DNA of 64,000 nt from Shinisaurus crocodilurus (GCA_021292165.1 CM037879.1:266347160-266411159), one strand, 5' to 3'; shown: positions 21,663 through 32,190, counted from the stretch's first letter. Notes: generated from the sequence alone by a model not told the origin. Numbers and translations are program-made.

Positions 21663-21830
21663 AGGGGTGAACACAACCTCTTTCAGCCTAAGGGTCGAAT
21701 TTTGGAGATGCTTTTGGTGCCCATGCTCCAGTGGTGGGCAGGGCTGGAAGCAAAAGGGGGCAGGTCTGAAGGCAAAGAGGGCAGGACCAAAATACCAGCA
21801 TATTTTAGCTTGAAGAGAACTGCTTAGAGA
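21662..21830. mobile_element. MITE of the AGGGGTGAACACAACC family
   Basis: GGGTCGAATTTTGG..., GCTCCAGTGGTGGGCAGGGC, AGCATATTTTAGCTTGAAGAG; matches 14428 and 24607. Confidence 0.5.
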
Positions 21831-21844
21831 TATTTACCAACGAA

Positions 21845-22572
21845 GACCCTATCTGGACAGGCAGAGCCTAGCAACGGTGATTCACGCTCTGGTAACCTCT
21901 TGTTTGGACTATTGTAATGCGCTCTACATGGGGCTGCCTTTGAAAATGGTCCGGAGACTTCAATTGTTTCAAAATAGAGCAGCGAGGCTGCTAATGGGGA
22001 CTGGCCGACAAGAACCTATTACGCCAGTCCTCTATGAACTACATTTGCTACCAATTGAAGTCCGGGGCCGATTCAAAGTGCTAACATTGACATTTAAAGC
22101 CCTAAACGGTTTGGGGCCAGGTTATCTGAAGGAACACCTCATCCCATACGTGCCTACCCGAACTCTGAGATCTTCTTCAGAGGTCCTTCTCAGAGAGCCC
22201 CCTCCAAAAGAGGCTAGAGGGTGGATACTAGGGGAAGGGCCTTCTCAGTTGTGGCATCCCATCTCTGGAATCAACTCCCCAAGGAGGTGTGCCTGGCTGG
22301 CGCCTACTTTTTATTCCTTCAGGTGCCAGGTGAAGACCTTTTTATTTACCCAATATTTTAATGGTTAGATTTTTATTCCCATTTTTATTATCACTGCTGT
22401 ACCTCCAGTCTGATTCATCTGGCTGCTTTCTTTTATTGTATTATACTGTATTTATATTTCTATTTTAATGATGTTTTTGGTTTTAAGATTGTTTTTATCC
22501 TGTTTTTCTTGTAAACCGCCCAGGGAGCCTTTTGGCTGATGGGCGGTAAATAAATATATTAAATAAATAAAT
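21845..22572 (+). mobile_element. L2-clade LINE: end of ORF2 and 3' UTR
   Basis: Reading frame 21860-22370 gives LVTSCLDYCNALYMGLP, VRRLQLFQNRAARLL, ITPVLYELHLLPIEVRGRFK and LTFKALNGLGPGYL, the conserved C-terminal part of L2-clade reverse transcriptases. The 3' UTR then ends TGTAAACCGCCCAGGGAGCC and GGGCGGTAAATAAATA. It is 5' truncated, as usual for LINEs. One region (PPPKEARGWILGEG) shows a probable frame change at about 22200-22250. Confidence 0.85.
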
Positions 22573-22796
22573 ATTTTTAAATATGGTCAGAGGCATATCA
22601 ATCTAGTAAGTTAATTAATTAATAAAATAAAGCTTTTTCTGGCAGTAACTAAGCCTTAGGAGAGGCTTTTCAACCTTTTAGAATGGGGAACAAAATGTGC
22701 AAAAGCAAGGTAAGCACCAAAGGATCAGTGTTTGGGGAAAGGGTGTGAGGCCAGGACCAGATTGGGACCCCAGGCAGGCAAAATTTGCCCTGTGGG

Positions 22797-23007
22797 CAGG
22801 GGAGGCTGGTGACTCCTATGTCAGTGGAGCTCCTTATCAATCGCAGGCTATATTCTGAGCTTTATAGGAGCTATCCATGGTGCTGGATCCCAACCCCCAA
22901 AAGAGGTTCACTGCCATGGAGCACCATGGAGAGCTCCTGTAAAGCTCAGAATAAAAGATGCAACGGATAAGGAGCCCCACTGGCACAGGAGTCATCAGCC
23001 TCCCCTG
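22797..23007. mobile_element. 211-bp palindromic hAT MITE
   Basis: Ends CAGGGGAGGCTGGTGACTCC and the inverse form. The 8-bp duplication CCTGTGGG lies at 22789-22796 and 23008-23015. The whole body is an imperfect palindrome centred near 22905. Confidence 0.85.
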
Positions 23008-23149
23008 CCTGTGGGTCTGAGGTTCAACACTCCTGGTGTCCATCGACTGGCAGCTTAGGTCAGGATAAGTCAGGCTGCCACCCAGTAGTGGCTCTCGACC
23101 CACCAATTGGAGACTAGTGGTCTACACTGATGAGCAGTGGCGATTTTAG

Positions 23150-23240
23150 AAAGGGGTCTTTCCCAGCCTTATCTGCAGATATCAGGGACTGCAGGCCTTT
23201 GCATGCAAAGTATGTGCTCCACCACTGAGCTATGACCCTT
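23150..23240 (-). repeat. tRNA-SINE fragment
   Basis: GCATGCAAAGTATGTGCTCC and ACCACTGAGCTATGACCC, inverse of the tRNA-like head. Confidence 0.65.
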
Positions 23241-23680
23241 CCCGCCACCTTCTGAAAATTCTCATTTTCTATCGGGTTGCCTCTGTCGGGAGAGATGATG
23301 CAGTGGCTCCTATATCAACCAGAAGAATATATGAACCTCCCTAATAGTTCAGACCAGTCATTTCCAGATTAGCCCCCTAGCTCCAGATGATTGAGGAAGT
23401 ATGTTATAATGTCCTGTAGGGATGTGGTACACTCTGGTGTCCCACACTTGAAGTGGCATGAGATGAGGGCGCTTCAGGTGAGCAGGTGAGGGACTTTGCG
23501 GGGCCAGGAAGAAAACTCTGCTGATGCCCAGCTCTGGATGCCCCCATCTACAGACGAAAGTGGCCATTTATGAATTGCCCCCCAAAGAGGAAACATATCT
23601 CCAAAAAAGAGGGCTAAAGAGAACTCAAATTTGCATAAAATTTGCATATACTAATTTATAGGTATAGCTGCACATTTAGA

Positions 23681-23722
<42 letters not shown>

Positions 23723-24010
23723 TTAAATACAGTATATCTCACCATAGTGTGGAGGACTGTGACCAGGTGACCCATGGGCTTTGCTCAGTCTGCTGTCCAG
23801 GTGCTGTTGCTGGGCAGCTTCAAGGCCCAACTCTTCCTTCTGATGGTTCTTTATCTTTAAACTGGACTTGGACTGGACAGCCCTTCAAATACAGGACTGT
23901 CTGCTATAAAACAGGACAGATGGCCACCCTAGGTGACATGGGTTGCTACGGAAGGCAGGACCTTTTTTTCTGGCAGCACCCAGACCTTGGACTACCCTAC
24001 TGAGTGTTAC
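23241..24010. other. No gene found; (AAT)n at 23681-23721
   Basis: A trinucleotide microsatellite of about 13 units; otherwise no recognised feature. Confidence 0.5.
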
Positions 24011-24079
24011 TGATCATGGCCTACCTTGTTTGCTTTTAGGGGGCAGTTTATTCCCCCTGCAGCTTTGGGTGAGATCTGA

Positions 24080-24235
24080 TCGGTGTTAATTCCATCAGCT
24101 TTGGTGGTGCAGTTGCTTTCCTTTATCCTTTTGTTTTATTATGAAGTGTTTTAAAACTATTTGTTGTGAGTCCTCTTTGAGGCCTGTATCTGGCTGAAAG
24201 GCAATACATACATTTTATTTTATTTTTTTTTTTAA
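24080..24235 (+). repeat. L2-like LINE 3' tail
   Basis: GAAGTGTTTTAAAACTATTTG, GAGGCCTGTATCTGGCTG, CAATACATACATTTTATTTT. Confidence 0.4.
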
Positions 24236-24297
24236 AAAATGAATTTATGACACTATTTCAGCCAAGCACTCTCGAGTTGGCTAGCAGCGCTGTAAAA

Positions 24298-24443
24298 CAA
24301 TAAATGCAGTGCAATCATACAAATTGAAAGCAGAATTTAAAACTGGATAAAAGCAGTAAATAGTAAAGTCTGTTTTACTATTTACTGCTTTTATCCAGTT
24401 TTAAATTCTGCTTTCAATTTGTATGATTGCATTGCATTTATTG
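24298..24443. repeat. Near-perfect inverted duplication, 70-bp arms, 6-bp loop
   Basis: Left arm 24298-24367 and right arm 24374-24443 are reverse complements with one mismatch by eye (CAGTGC against GCATTG), separated by GTCTGT. Confidence 0.9.
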
Positions 24444-24606
24444 CTTTGTGCAACAGCACCAATAAAGTCAGGTTTAAAAGGACTTCTAATGTGGGCATGG
24501 TGGGTGCCTGGTGTTCTTATGTTAAGAGCACAATCCTATGGTCCCTAGACAGCATTTCAGGGGCCATAGCATTGTCTAGAAAACCCCTCCTCCGAGAACG
24601 AACGTA

Positions 24607-24970
24607 GACCAGGGATGCAGAACCTCAGGCCCGTGGACCACATCTGGCCTCCTGGGGTCCAAATCCAGCCCTCTGGGGTTCCCCAGAAGGCCATGCCCAC
24701 TTCCCCTGGCCTTGCCTCCTTTCTCCCAACTGCCAATCATTTGAGTTTCCCAGCTTTTACATGTTTTTTCCCCCATTCTAAAAGATGGAAGTGCCTCTCC
24801 TAAGGCTTCATCACTAGCAGTAAGAGCTTTAAGCGAAAATATGCTGATCTTTTTGGTAATTTGGCCCAACTCTTTGCCTTTGGCCTCACACACCACTGGA
24901 ATGTGGCCCCCAAGAGCTTCCCTGAAATTGAATTCGGCCCTTGGCAGAAAGAGGTTATGCACCCCTGCCA
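24607..24970. mobile_element. MITE of the GGGATGCAGAACCTC family
   Basis: GGGATGCAGAACCTCAGGCC at one end, GGCAGAAAGAGGTTATGCACCCCTG at the other, with the shared interior TAAGAGCTTTAAGCGAAAATATGCTG. Confidence 0.6.
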
Positions 24971-25765
24971 TAAACTGAGCTACATGCTCAGAGGGTTTTC
25001 AGAACAAGAACAACAACAACAACGGAGCCCTCTTTTTGGCCCTTCCCAGCTACTGTGGAGACCTCTGTGAGGTCAGAAACTGGGGTGTTCTGGGGGCACG
25101 CCAGTGGGCAGGGTGGGAGTGGCTGAGGATCCAAGGGACTGTAAGCCTTCCCAGCCCCCGACCACACCTGACCCAGAAAACATTTAACTTCACTCTTAGA
25201 TGCATGCACACACACAACAGCTGGCTTGCCTACCTCTTGCCCAAGGTGGAGCAGGATAAGGCACAGTCATGTGTCAGGCAGCTGAGCCAAATGGCAAAAG
25301 GAGAAGTGATGTATATTGTCATGGCAACATGGGCACTGCAAAGCAGAACACCTTTGACATGGCCAGGCCTGTTTCAATCTCCCTGACTCCCTCCGAAGTT
25401 GCTGCTGGTCCAGATCAACCTAGCTGGGAGGGGTGGGGGTCCTGGCTTAGTTCCTTGATTGTATAATGCATGTGTATGTGACTTGACCTCAACTCTGTGG
25501 CTTGGCTCACTTTCTTGAGCGAACTGCTCTGCATCTGTTTTCTAGAACAGCTTCTACCCCTCTGCATCATTCTGCTATGAAATGCTAGTGTGTGCAACTC
25601 TACCTCTAGCCTTGTTTACGTGGTCTGCATGCACTTTTAGTTCTCATGTTGTGCTTGTGAAACACTTGTAGCTGGACTGCATTCTTCAGATGATCTGAGG
25701 GACCTACCTAACATCATGCTTGGTGGCAATGGACTTGTAAGCACATAGTGTAACTGCACAACTTC
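24971..25765. other. No gene found
   Basis: (CAA)n at 25006-25022, otherwise unique-looking sequence. Confidence 0.35.
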
Positions 25766-25769
25766 CCCG

Positions 25770-25892
25770 ATCTGATGCCCTCCAGATGTTTTGGACTACA
25801 ATTCCCAGGATTCCTGACCATTAGCTATACTAGCTAGGGCCAATGGGTGTTGAAGTCCAAAACATCTGGAGGGAGCTGTGTTGGGGAAGACT
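25770..25892. mobile_element. hAT-type fold-back MITE
   Basis: CTTCCCCGATCTGATGCCC... and ...GAGCTGTGTTGGGGAAGAC with the ACTACAATTCCC core. Confidence 0.65.
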
Positions 25893-26050
25893 GTTCTGGG
25901 GGCATTGTGGAGAAAGTATGGCGAACACTGAGAACAAATGGTCTCTGCTCATGGGGGTTACCGTCTCTCCCTCACAACACCCCAGAACATTGGTGCAGTG
26001 AGAGGGGGGAAAATGGCAGCTGAGCCACCCACCCCGCCCCTCAAGAAGGA

Positions 26051-26058
26051 AGCATGGC
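26051..26058. repeat. 8-bp target duplication, left of the NFIA-carrying hAT
   Basis: AGCATGGC abuts the CAGTGG terminus and is identical to the octamer after the right terminus. Confidence 0.85.
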
Positions 26059-27389
26059 CAGTGGCGTAGCGTGGGTTGTCAGCACCCGGGGCAAGGCAAG
26101 TAATTTGCGCCCCCTAACCCAAATGTGCAATGAGAACGCAAAGCACTTTGCAGCAGAGTGACTCTTATGTTAGTTATAGCAGATATAAAAAGGAAGTATA
26201 GATTAAATCTTCATAATGTACAGCTGGGCCTACTAAAAATCAGAGTATCCACATGCAGTATGACAGAAGTGGGGGAAGAATAGATAGTGGGGCAAGGGGG
26301 GGAGGTGAGCTGTAAAGAAACAATAATTTGCTATTCCAGATAATCAACAGAAAATGCCTTGAGCTCTCTCCAAGAGCAAGACAAAACTTTTCACTATAGC
26401 TAGCCCTTTAAAGACATTTTACAGAAGCTCCAAACACACTCCAAAGTATATACTAGAGGTATCTTCTACCTATAATCAACTTTGTGATTGTTTACACAGT
26501 TAAGCTGCATTGTGTAGCAATTCTGGTTGCAATAACAAGTTCATTGATTATAGGTTAAGGGTGGTGAGGCTTTGTCACTTAGAGCATAACTTCTAAAAGT
26601 TATCCATACCTAAGCTTCTCCTCAGTCATCCTGGAAAATGTACTGTTTTCCCTTTCCTTTCATTTAAAAGACATTCAAGTACAATTAAAACCTCATGCAA
26701 AGGTAGAGAATCATCTTGGAGGTCTGTGTCCCAAAGTGTTGCATCTCCTTCTAAGTGAAGGTGTGTAACTGCACTCTGTGTCAGTCCCAAAGTATAGAAA
26801 TGGTAAGGGAAGAACTTTATCCGAATTCACTAGAAACTTTCAGACTTCATTGTTAAGACTGGGAGGCAGCACAGAGATTACTGAATTATAGAAGGAGGGC
26901 GGAAATGGATGCAGTCCATTAAAAGAATAAAATAATACATCTCGAGGCAGGCGTTACGCTTTTAAATCGTGGAAATATATTTGAGAAAGAGCGGGGGTGG
27001 GGGTGGGGGTGGGGGTGGGGTGGGGTGGCGAACTCTTAAGTCGCAGTTTCCCCGGCATGTGTAGCATTGGCGTCAGGCACATAACACTTCAGATTCCGAG
27101 TACTGCAATCAGGAGACCTGGGGAGGCGCGAGGTGGGTTGGGATCACATCAGAAATTAATTTCAACCCACGAGGAACTTGGCTGCGGTGCAAACAAAAGG
27201 GATCGAGCAACTTTCTGCAGAAAGCAACTCCCTTCCCCGCCTCCTCTTTCCTCGGGCAGGACGTTGCAAACCCAACTTCCCAAAGGAAACAACCCCAGGC
27301 GAATGTGACACCCGAGCAAGTGACAAGGCGGGTTAAAGTCAGCCAGGAAGGCAGATCTGCGTTCTTTAGAAAATGAATCTAAAGAGCTT

Positions 27390-27394
27390 CTTAC
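27390..27394 (-). promoter_or_regulatory. Splice donor of the captured NFIA exon
   Basis: CAG|GTAAG on the minus strand falls exactly after the ninth codon, where NFIA exon 1 ends. Confidence 0.75.
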
Positions 27395-27421
27395 CTGGGT
27401 AAGACAGAGAGGAGAATACAT
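27395..27421 (-). pseudogene. NFIA: Captured first coding exon of NFIA (nuclear factor I A)
   Basis: On the minus strand an ATG opens nine codons, MYSPLCLTQ, followed at once by the donor GTAAG (27394-27390). This is the N-terminus encoded by exon 1 of NFIA, whose next exon starts with DEFHPF; NFIB, NFIC and NFIX differ within these nine residues. NFIA is a CTF/NF-I transcription factor. The coding piece is undamaged and the donor is intact, and about 200 bp upstream resembles a 5' UTR (CT-rich, then a unique stretch to about 27640). It lies within hAT termini and far from any other NFI exon, in what seems to be a TMEM178B intron on the opposite strand, so it is a captured fragment and not the functional gene. 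It could still give an antisense transcript that starts here and splices. Confidence 0.8.
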
Positions 27422-27660
27422 GATTGCTGTGGGGGGTTTTGTGGCTTGGAGGTGTGTGAGTGAGAGGGAGAGAGAGAGAGGGAGGGAGGGGAGAGAGAGG
27501 GAGGGAGAGAAAAGAAAGAGGGAGGGAGAATCGAGCCTGCTTCTTGCTTTCACATTTCCAACTCTGCTAAACTGCAGCCAGCGCTGATCAGCTCCATGAG
27601 CTGAACTTTAACCCCGCCTAGAGTTTCCCTACACTACACACTATACATGTCTACTGTACC
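27422..27660 (-). other. Likely 5' UTR and promoter-proximal part of the captured NFIA fragment
   Basis: On the minus strand this lies directly before the ATG. It holds a CT-rich microsatellite-like tract (27458-27533) and non-repetitive sequence further up. No TATA box is evident. The upstream limit of the captured DNA cannot be set by eye; beyond about 27660 the sequence becomes GC-rich and may be promoter CpG island or transposon. Confidence 0.4.
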
Positions 27661-27931
27661 CAGGCGTTAAAGGCATAGTGCACACTTCCACCACCCCCCA
27701 CCCACCCCCGCCCCGCGCTCCCAGCTACAGCGGCAGAGAGCCCCGGGCTCGAGCTTCTCCGGGAACCTGCCAGAGTGCTTCCAGCCTGCTTCTGCTCTGC
27801 ACTGCTCCGCCAGAAGCAGAAGCAGCAGCAGCTCGCTCGCTCGCTGCCTTGCCCGCTGCCTTGCCGCGCCCCCCCCAGATGTTGCGCCCGGTGCGGCCGG
27901 CCCCCCCTGCACCCCCCACGCTACGCCTCTG

Positions 27932-27939
27932 AGCATGGC
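27932..27939. repeat. 8-bp target duplication, right of the NFIA-carrying hAT
   Basis: AGCATGGC directly follows the right terminus and is identical to the left copy. Confidence 0.85.
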
Positions 27940-28028
27940 TGCTCTCTCTGGCAGCAGCACTGAAGAAATGAAGTTAAAAGATAAAATAATAAACAAAGTC
28001 ACCACCATGGATAAAGGTAACCCCTGCC

Positions 28029-28395
28029 CACCTGGGCTGGCGTCAAAGGTAGGCAGGGTCGGGCACTTGCCGAGGCCTCCACCCCAGCAGGGGTCCACTG
28101 ACAAGAGCCTCCTGGGCTGGCCTTGCTCCTCCTCTTCCCCATTGCAACCTGCTTGTTCACCTGCCTCTCACTCAGGCTCAGACAATGGTGGTGGTGAGAA
28201 GGAGGAGCCGTCGATGCCATGGCCTACTTGCTCCCTGGCTCCCTGCCTGTCAAGCAACCAAGTGGTAGCAATGATGAGGAAGAGAGGGAGGAGCTATAGC
28301 AGATGGTGATAATGGTGGTGAGAAGTAGACTCATGGAGGGAAGGGGCCCATTGAGGGTGTGTTGCCCAAGGGCCTGGACCCTGGAGCTGGCACTG
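28029..28395. mobile_element. 367-bp hAT-type element, copy 1
   Basis: Ends CACCTGGGCTGGCGTCAAAG and the inverse of CAGTGCCAGCTCCAGGGT. Flanks CCCCTGCC and CCCCTGTC match at 7 of 8. The interior aligns along its length with 32467-32833. Confidence 0.7.
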
Positions 28396-28544
28396 CCCCT
28401 GTCACATGGTCCTGGCAATAATCTTCTCCACTTCCCATGAAAATGACCAAAATTGCCCTCACTTTTGCTATCCAAATCAGTCTGTGTGTGAAATGTGGGA
28501 GCAATTTAGGTCCATCCCTAATAGAAACTAGAGCAGGGGTGGGC

Positions 28545-28830
28545 AACTTGTGACTCAGCAGGGCTTTTTCTGTAGCAGCCCCTCAATCATGGAACTCCCT
28601 CTCAAAGGAAGCCAGGCTCTTTCCATCCCTACTGAGATTTTAAACAGGCAGTAAAAACTGTATTTATTTATTTATGTATTTATTTTGGCCAGGCTTTTAA
28701 AATTATGCTTGGTGTGTTTTTAAAGAATGTTTGGTTTTTGTTTTTACGTTGCTGTGATTTATTTTATTATACATTGCTTTGAGGGCTCTGGTGACAGAAA
28801 AATGATACATAAATTCTTCTAACAAACACT
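28545..28830 (+). repeat. L2-type LINE 3' end
   Basis: GGAACTCCCTCTCAAAGGAAG (end of ORF) followed by the TTTATTTATTTATG 3' UTR and TACATTGCTTTGAGGGC. Confidence 0.55.
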
Positions 28831-28849
28831 CTCTCAACAGTCCTAGCTA

Positions 28850-28935
28850 GCACAGGGAATGGTGAGAAATGATGGGAGCTGGAGTCCAACAACATCTGGT
28901 GGGCCACAAGTGGCCCATTCCTGAACTAGAGGATG
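28850..28935. mobile_element. Fold-back MITE, half copy
   Basis: GATGGGAGCTGGAGTCCAAC and ATCTGGTGGGCCACAAG; the left half, GGGCAACTTGTGACTCAGC, lies before the L2 tail near 28540. Confidence 0.5.
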
Positions 28936-28959
28936 GATTCCTCTGAAGGCAGGTAATGC

Positions 28960-29168
28960 CAGGGACGGCTGGTGACTCCTGTGTCAGTGGGGCTCCTTAT
29001 CCATTGCAGCTTTTATTTTCAGCTGTTTAGGAGCTATCTGTGGTGCTGAACTCCACCCCCAAATAGTTTCACCACTATGGAGCACCATGGATAGCTCATA
29101 TAAAGCTCTAAATAAAAGCTGTAATGGATAAAGAGCCCCACTGGCATAGGAGTCACGAGCCTCCCCTG
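28960..29168. mobile_element. Palindromic hAT MITE, second copy of the 211-bp family
   Basis: Ends CAGGGACGGCTGGTGACTCC and ...GAGCCTCCCCTG. The perfect 8-bp duplication GGTAATGC lies at 28952-28959 and 29169-29176. Confidence 0.85.
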
Positions 29169-29340
29169 GGTAATGCTTAATTTTATGCACACTCTAAACA
29201 GACCTTTGTAGGTGTGAGTATGAGTTGAGATGAAATCAAATGTTCCTCCAGCTAGAATTCTGGGGAACAAAAATGCGCTTAAGCTCAGATGTTTGGGAAA
29301 CCCCATTGCAGAGGGAGGTTGCCACTCTGATCTTCTCAAC

Positions 29341-29543
29341 CAGGGGAGGCCGGTGACTCCTATTTCGTTGGGGCTCCTATTCCATTGCAGGCCTTATTTG
29401 GAGCTTTATAGGAGCTACCCATGGTGCTGAACTCCAACCCCAAAATAGGTTCACCACCATGGATAGCTCCTATGAAGCTCCAAATAAAACCTGCAATGGA
29501 ATAGGAGCCCCAATGAAATAGGAGTCACCGGCCTCCACGGTTA
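29341..29543. mobile_element. Palindromic hAT MITE, third copy of the 211-bp family
   Basis: Ends CAGGGGAGGCCGGTGACTCC and the inverse. Flanks TTCTCAAC and ATCTCAAC match at 7 of 8. Confidence 0.75.
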
Positions 29544-29864
29544 ATCTCAACCGAGACATATCTCTGCCCCCCCCCGCAACACACAGTGTATGTGGAGAAA
29601 TACACTTTCTCTTAACTATTGGGCACGCTTTCAAGAAGAACATATGGAAATTACACACAGACAGCATCCGTTGGTGCAATTAATGGACTTTTCTCTATAG
29701 TCTAACAGCAACATTTGGGAAGCATATGGGCTGACCTGGCAGAGAAATGGCCTCTTCCTTCGCACAGAAGAACATAGAAAAGCTTCCCAGTTGCTTTTTC
29801 TGTAAATCTGACAATACTAGAGAAGAGGAGCCATGTGATTTGAGGGCCGTTGCGTATGGATCAG

Positions 29865-29985
29865 CCTTCTCCAACCTGGTGCCCTCCAGATATTTGGGGC
29901 AACTGTCCATCGGCCACGATTGCTGGGGCTGATGGGAGTAGCAGTCCAAAGGATCCGTAGGACACCAGGTTGTGGAAGGCATGTG
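29865..29985. mobile_element. hAT-type fold-back MITE
   Basis: TTCTCCAACCTGGTGCCCTCC and ...GACACCAGGTTGTGGAAGGC. Confidence 0.6.
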
Positions 29986-30102
29986 TTTGGCCATTAATAG
30001 AGGTTGCCACCTTTTAAATATTTCCCCTGCTCCTGTGCCTTTAATAGCAGGCTGCCATGCAGAAATTAAGAAGCTGGAGCGATTCCCCCATCACTTTATT
30101 TC

Positions 30103-30237
30103 AGGGGTGGGGAACCTGTGGCCCCCTAGATGGCGTTGGATTGCAATTCCCATCATCCCCAGTCAGCACAGCCAATGGTGATAGGATGATGGGAGTTGAA
30201 GTCCAGCAACATCTGGAGGGCCAACAGGTTACCCTCC
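30103..30237. mobile_element. hAT-type fold-back MITE
   Basis: CAGGGGTGGGGAACCTGTGG and ...GGGCCAACAGGTTACCCTCCTG. Confidence 0.7.
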
Positions 30238-30740
30238 TGGGATTGTTTAGTTTAGAAAAAAGGCGAGGAAGGGGAGACATGATCCATGTCTGTACATGAG
30301 GTGTGCAGAATTATGCATTGTGTGGAGAAAGTGGATAGGGGGATATTTTTCTCCCTCTCTCCTAATACTAGAACCCGGGGTCAACCCATGTAGCTGACTG
30401 GTGGGATATTCAGGACAGATCAAAGGAAGCACTTCTTCACACAGCGCATAGTTAACCTATGGAATTAACTTCCACAAGATGTAGTGATGGCCACCAATTT
30501 GGATGGCTTTAAAAGGGGAATAGAGAAATTCATGGAGAATAAAGCTACCAATGGCTACTAGTCCTGATTGGCTATATGCTACCTCCAGTATCAGAGGCAG
30601 TATGCCTATGTGCACCAGTTGCTGGGGAACATGGGTGGGAGGGTGCTGTTGCACTCATGTCCTGCTTGTGGGTTTCCAGTGTGCAGCTGGTTGGCCAATG
30701 TGTGAACAGAATGCTGGACTAGATGGTCCCTCAAGAAAAG
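30238..30740 (+). mobile_element. CR1-type LINE 3' UTR
   Basis: GGGGAGACATGATCCATG, AAAGGAAGCACTTCTTCACA, GGAATTAACTTCCACAAGAT, GAATGCTGGACTAGATGG in CR1 order; a related copy lies at 48236-48690. Confidence 0.7.
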
Positions 30741-30864
30741 AACAACACAAAACGGAGGCAGCCACAGGACCAGTAAAGTCAATTAAAAATGTTAATAGCA
30801 GAAGCCATGAAAACATTAATGGTATAAAACATGACGGAATGCCTGAGGGCAATAACCTTGTTGT

Positions 30865-31085
30865 ATTTTATGACCTGGTGCCAAGCCCACCCCCCATCAA
30901 GGCTGGATGGACGGTGATTCCACATATAGGGTGCCAGAAACAAAAAGGCCCTCTTTGTAGCCAACCGCTCAACTAACTTCAGATGGTGGTGGGGATCAGG
31001 GCTTCTAATGATTTTATTTACTATTATTACATTACGTTTATTATTACATTACATTTATTATTATTCCATTGCATTTACATTACCT
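30865..31085. other. L2-like 3' scrap and (ATT)n-rich stretch
   Basis: AAAAGGCCCTCTTTGTAGCC resembles the L2 3' pattern. 31012-31080 is a degenerate TTATTACATT repeat. Confidence 0.4.
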
Positions 31086-31126
31086 CTAGCGATGAATAAT
31101 GGGTCCAGGAGAGTCATGTGGTAGAA

Positions 31127-31470
31127 TAGGGGTGGGGAACCTAATCTGGTTCCCCAGTAGGCCATGCCTACTTCCCCTGGCCACACCCCCTTTCCGCCAC
31201 CCACTGATCATCTGGTGGTTTCCCAGCTTTTGTGCAGTCCCCCCCTCCCGCCATTCTAAAAGGCTGAAATGCATCTCCGAAGGCTTAGTTACCGGCGGTA
31301 AGAACTTCAAGCTACAATAGGCTTTTTTGTATTTTGCCCCCACCCCTTCTTCGTTTGGCCTTGCCTCCTTTGCTTTTGACCCCACTCACTACTGGAATGC
31401 GGCCTCCCTGAGAGCTTCCCCGAAACTGAATTCGGCCCTTGAACTGAAGCAGGTTCCCCAGCCCTGTGGC
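31127..31470. mobile_element. MITE of the GGGATGCAGAACC family
   Basis: AGGGGTGGGGAACCTAATC end, GGCTTAGTTACCGGCGGTAAG interior, CAGGTTCCCCAGCCCTG end. Confidence 0.6.
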
Positions 31471-32005
31471 AGAAGGTGACCCTTCGGATAGCCAGGTCCT
31501 AAGCTGTTTATGGCTTTATTGGGGAATCGTGTGGATCGGCTGCATTTGCATGCAGACCCCCAGGCTGCCCACACCCTACTGCCCACTCCCTAAGCTTCTT
31601 TAGCACTGCAAAGCCCATTCAGGCCCCTAACAGACAGGCTTGGCTCTGCATGCCTTCCTTTTCCACACATTCCCCCCACATTCTTGCCATCATTCGGACT
31701 AATTTGCCATTGCTCTGATCAAGAAAAATCTCAATTTCCCTCTCTGCTGGTGCTCCCTTTTGCCCTTCTCGTGGCATTATATTATTATTAGTCTAGCTTT
31801 TGCCATTGATGGGATAACAAATCCATTTGGGGGCGGGGGGGAACCCACATGGCCCGATGCATTAAATTGATGCCGACATACAAACCCGGAGCAACTGTTT
31901 CATACCCTTAATGAAAGGAGATTACAATTCATTATCAGGCAAAGGCATTTCTGCAGCATTTCCCCTGTGCTTCAGCAGTAAAACCAGCCAGACCCAGAGG
32001 CAGGG

Positions 32006-32190
32006 AGGGGCCATAGCTCAGTGAGACAGAGCACAGGCTTGGCATGCCAGAGGTCCCAGGTTCAATCCCAGCACTCTCCATTTCTGAGGATCTCAAGCAG
32101 CAGAGTCCTCTGCCAGAGATGTTGGAGAATCAATGCCGGTATGAATATGCAGAACTGGGCCAAATGGAGCCACAATCTAACCCAGCCTTC
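32006..32190 (+). repeat. tRNA-derived SINE
   Basis: GGGGCCATAGCTCAGTGAGA (A box) and CAGGTTCAATCCCAGCAC (B box), then GGATCTCAAGCAGCAGAG. Confidence 0.75.

Larger units (their letters stand above)
26059..27931. mobile_element. hAT-type non-autonomous transposon carrying NFIA exon 1
   Basis: The element starts CAGTGGCGTAGCGTGGG and ends with the inverted form of CAGAGGCGTAGCGTGGG, a 17-bp terminal inverted repeat with one mismatch. It is flanked on both sides by the identical octamer AGCATGGC (26051-26058 and 27932-27939). CAGNG termini with 8-bp target duplications are the hAT signature. At 1,873 bp it has no transposase ORF. The interior is unlike typical MITE sequence: it carries the first coding exon of NFIA with a splice donor on the minus strand, a purine-rich tract (27458-27533) and a GC-rich block with CpGs (27700-27900). 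Gene-fragment capture by the transposon is the simplest reading. Confidence 0.85.

Noticed and set aside
23681..23721. CRISPR-like repeat array
   Set aside because: It is a simple AAT microsatellite without spacers; other periodic tracts are also plain microsatellites.
27395..27421. Native NFIA locus
   Set aside because: Exact 8-bp duplications and inverted termini enclose the exon, and a TMEM178B-like exon, from a different chromosome region in birds and mammals, lies 32 kb away on the other strand.
27667..28104. 145-codon minus-strand frame across the NFIA-carrier end
   Set aside because: It crosses the transposon terminus and target duplication, so it cannot be an ancestral gene.
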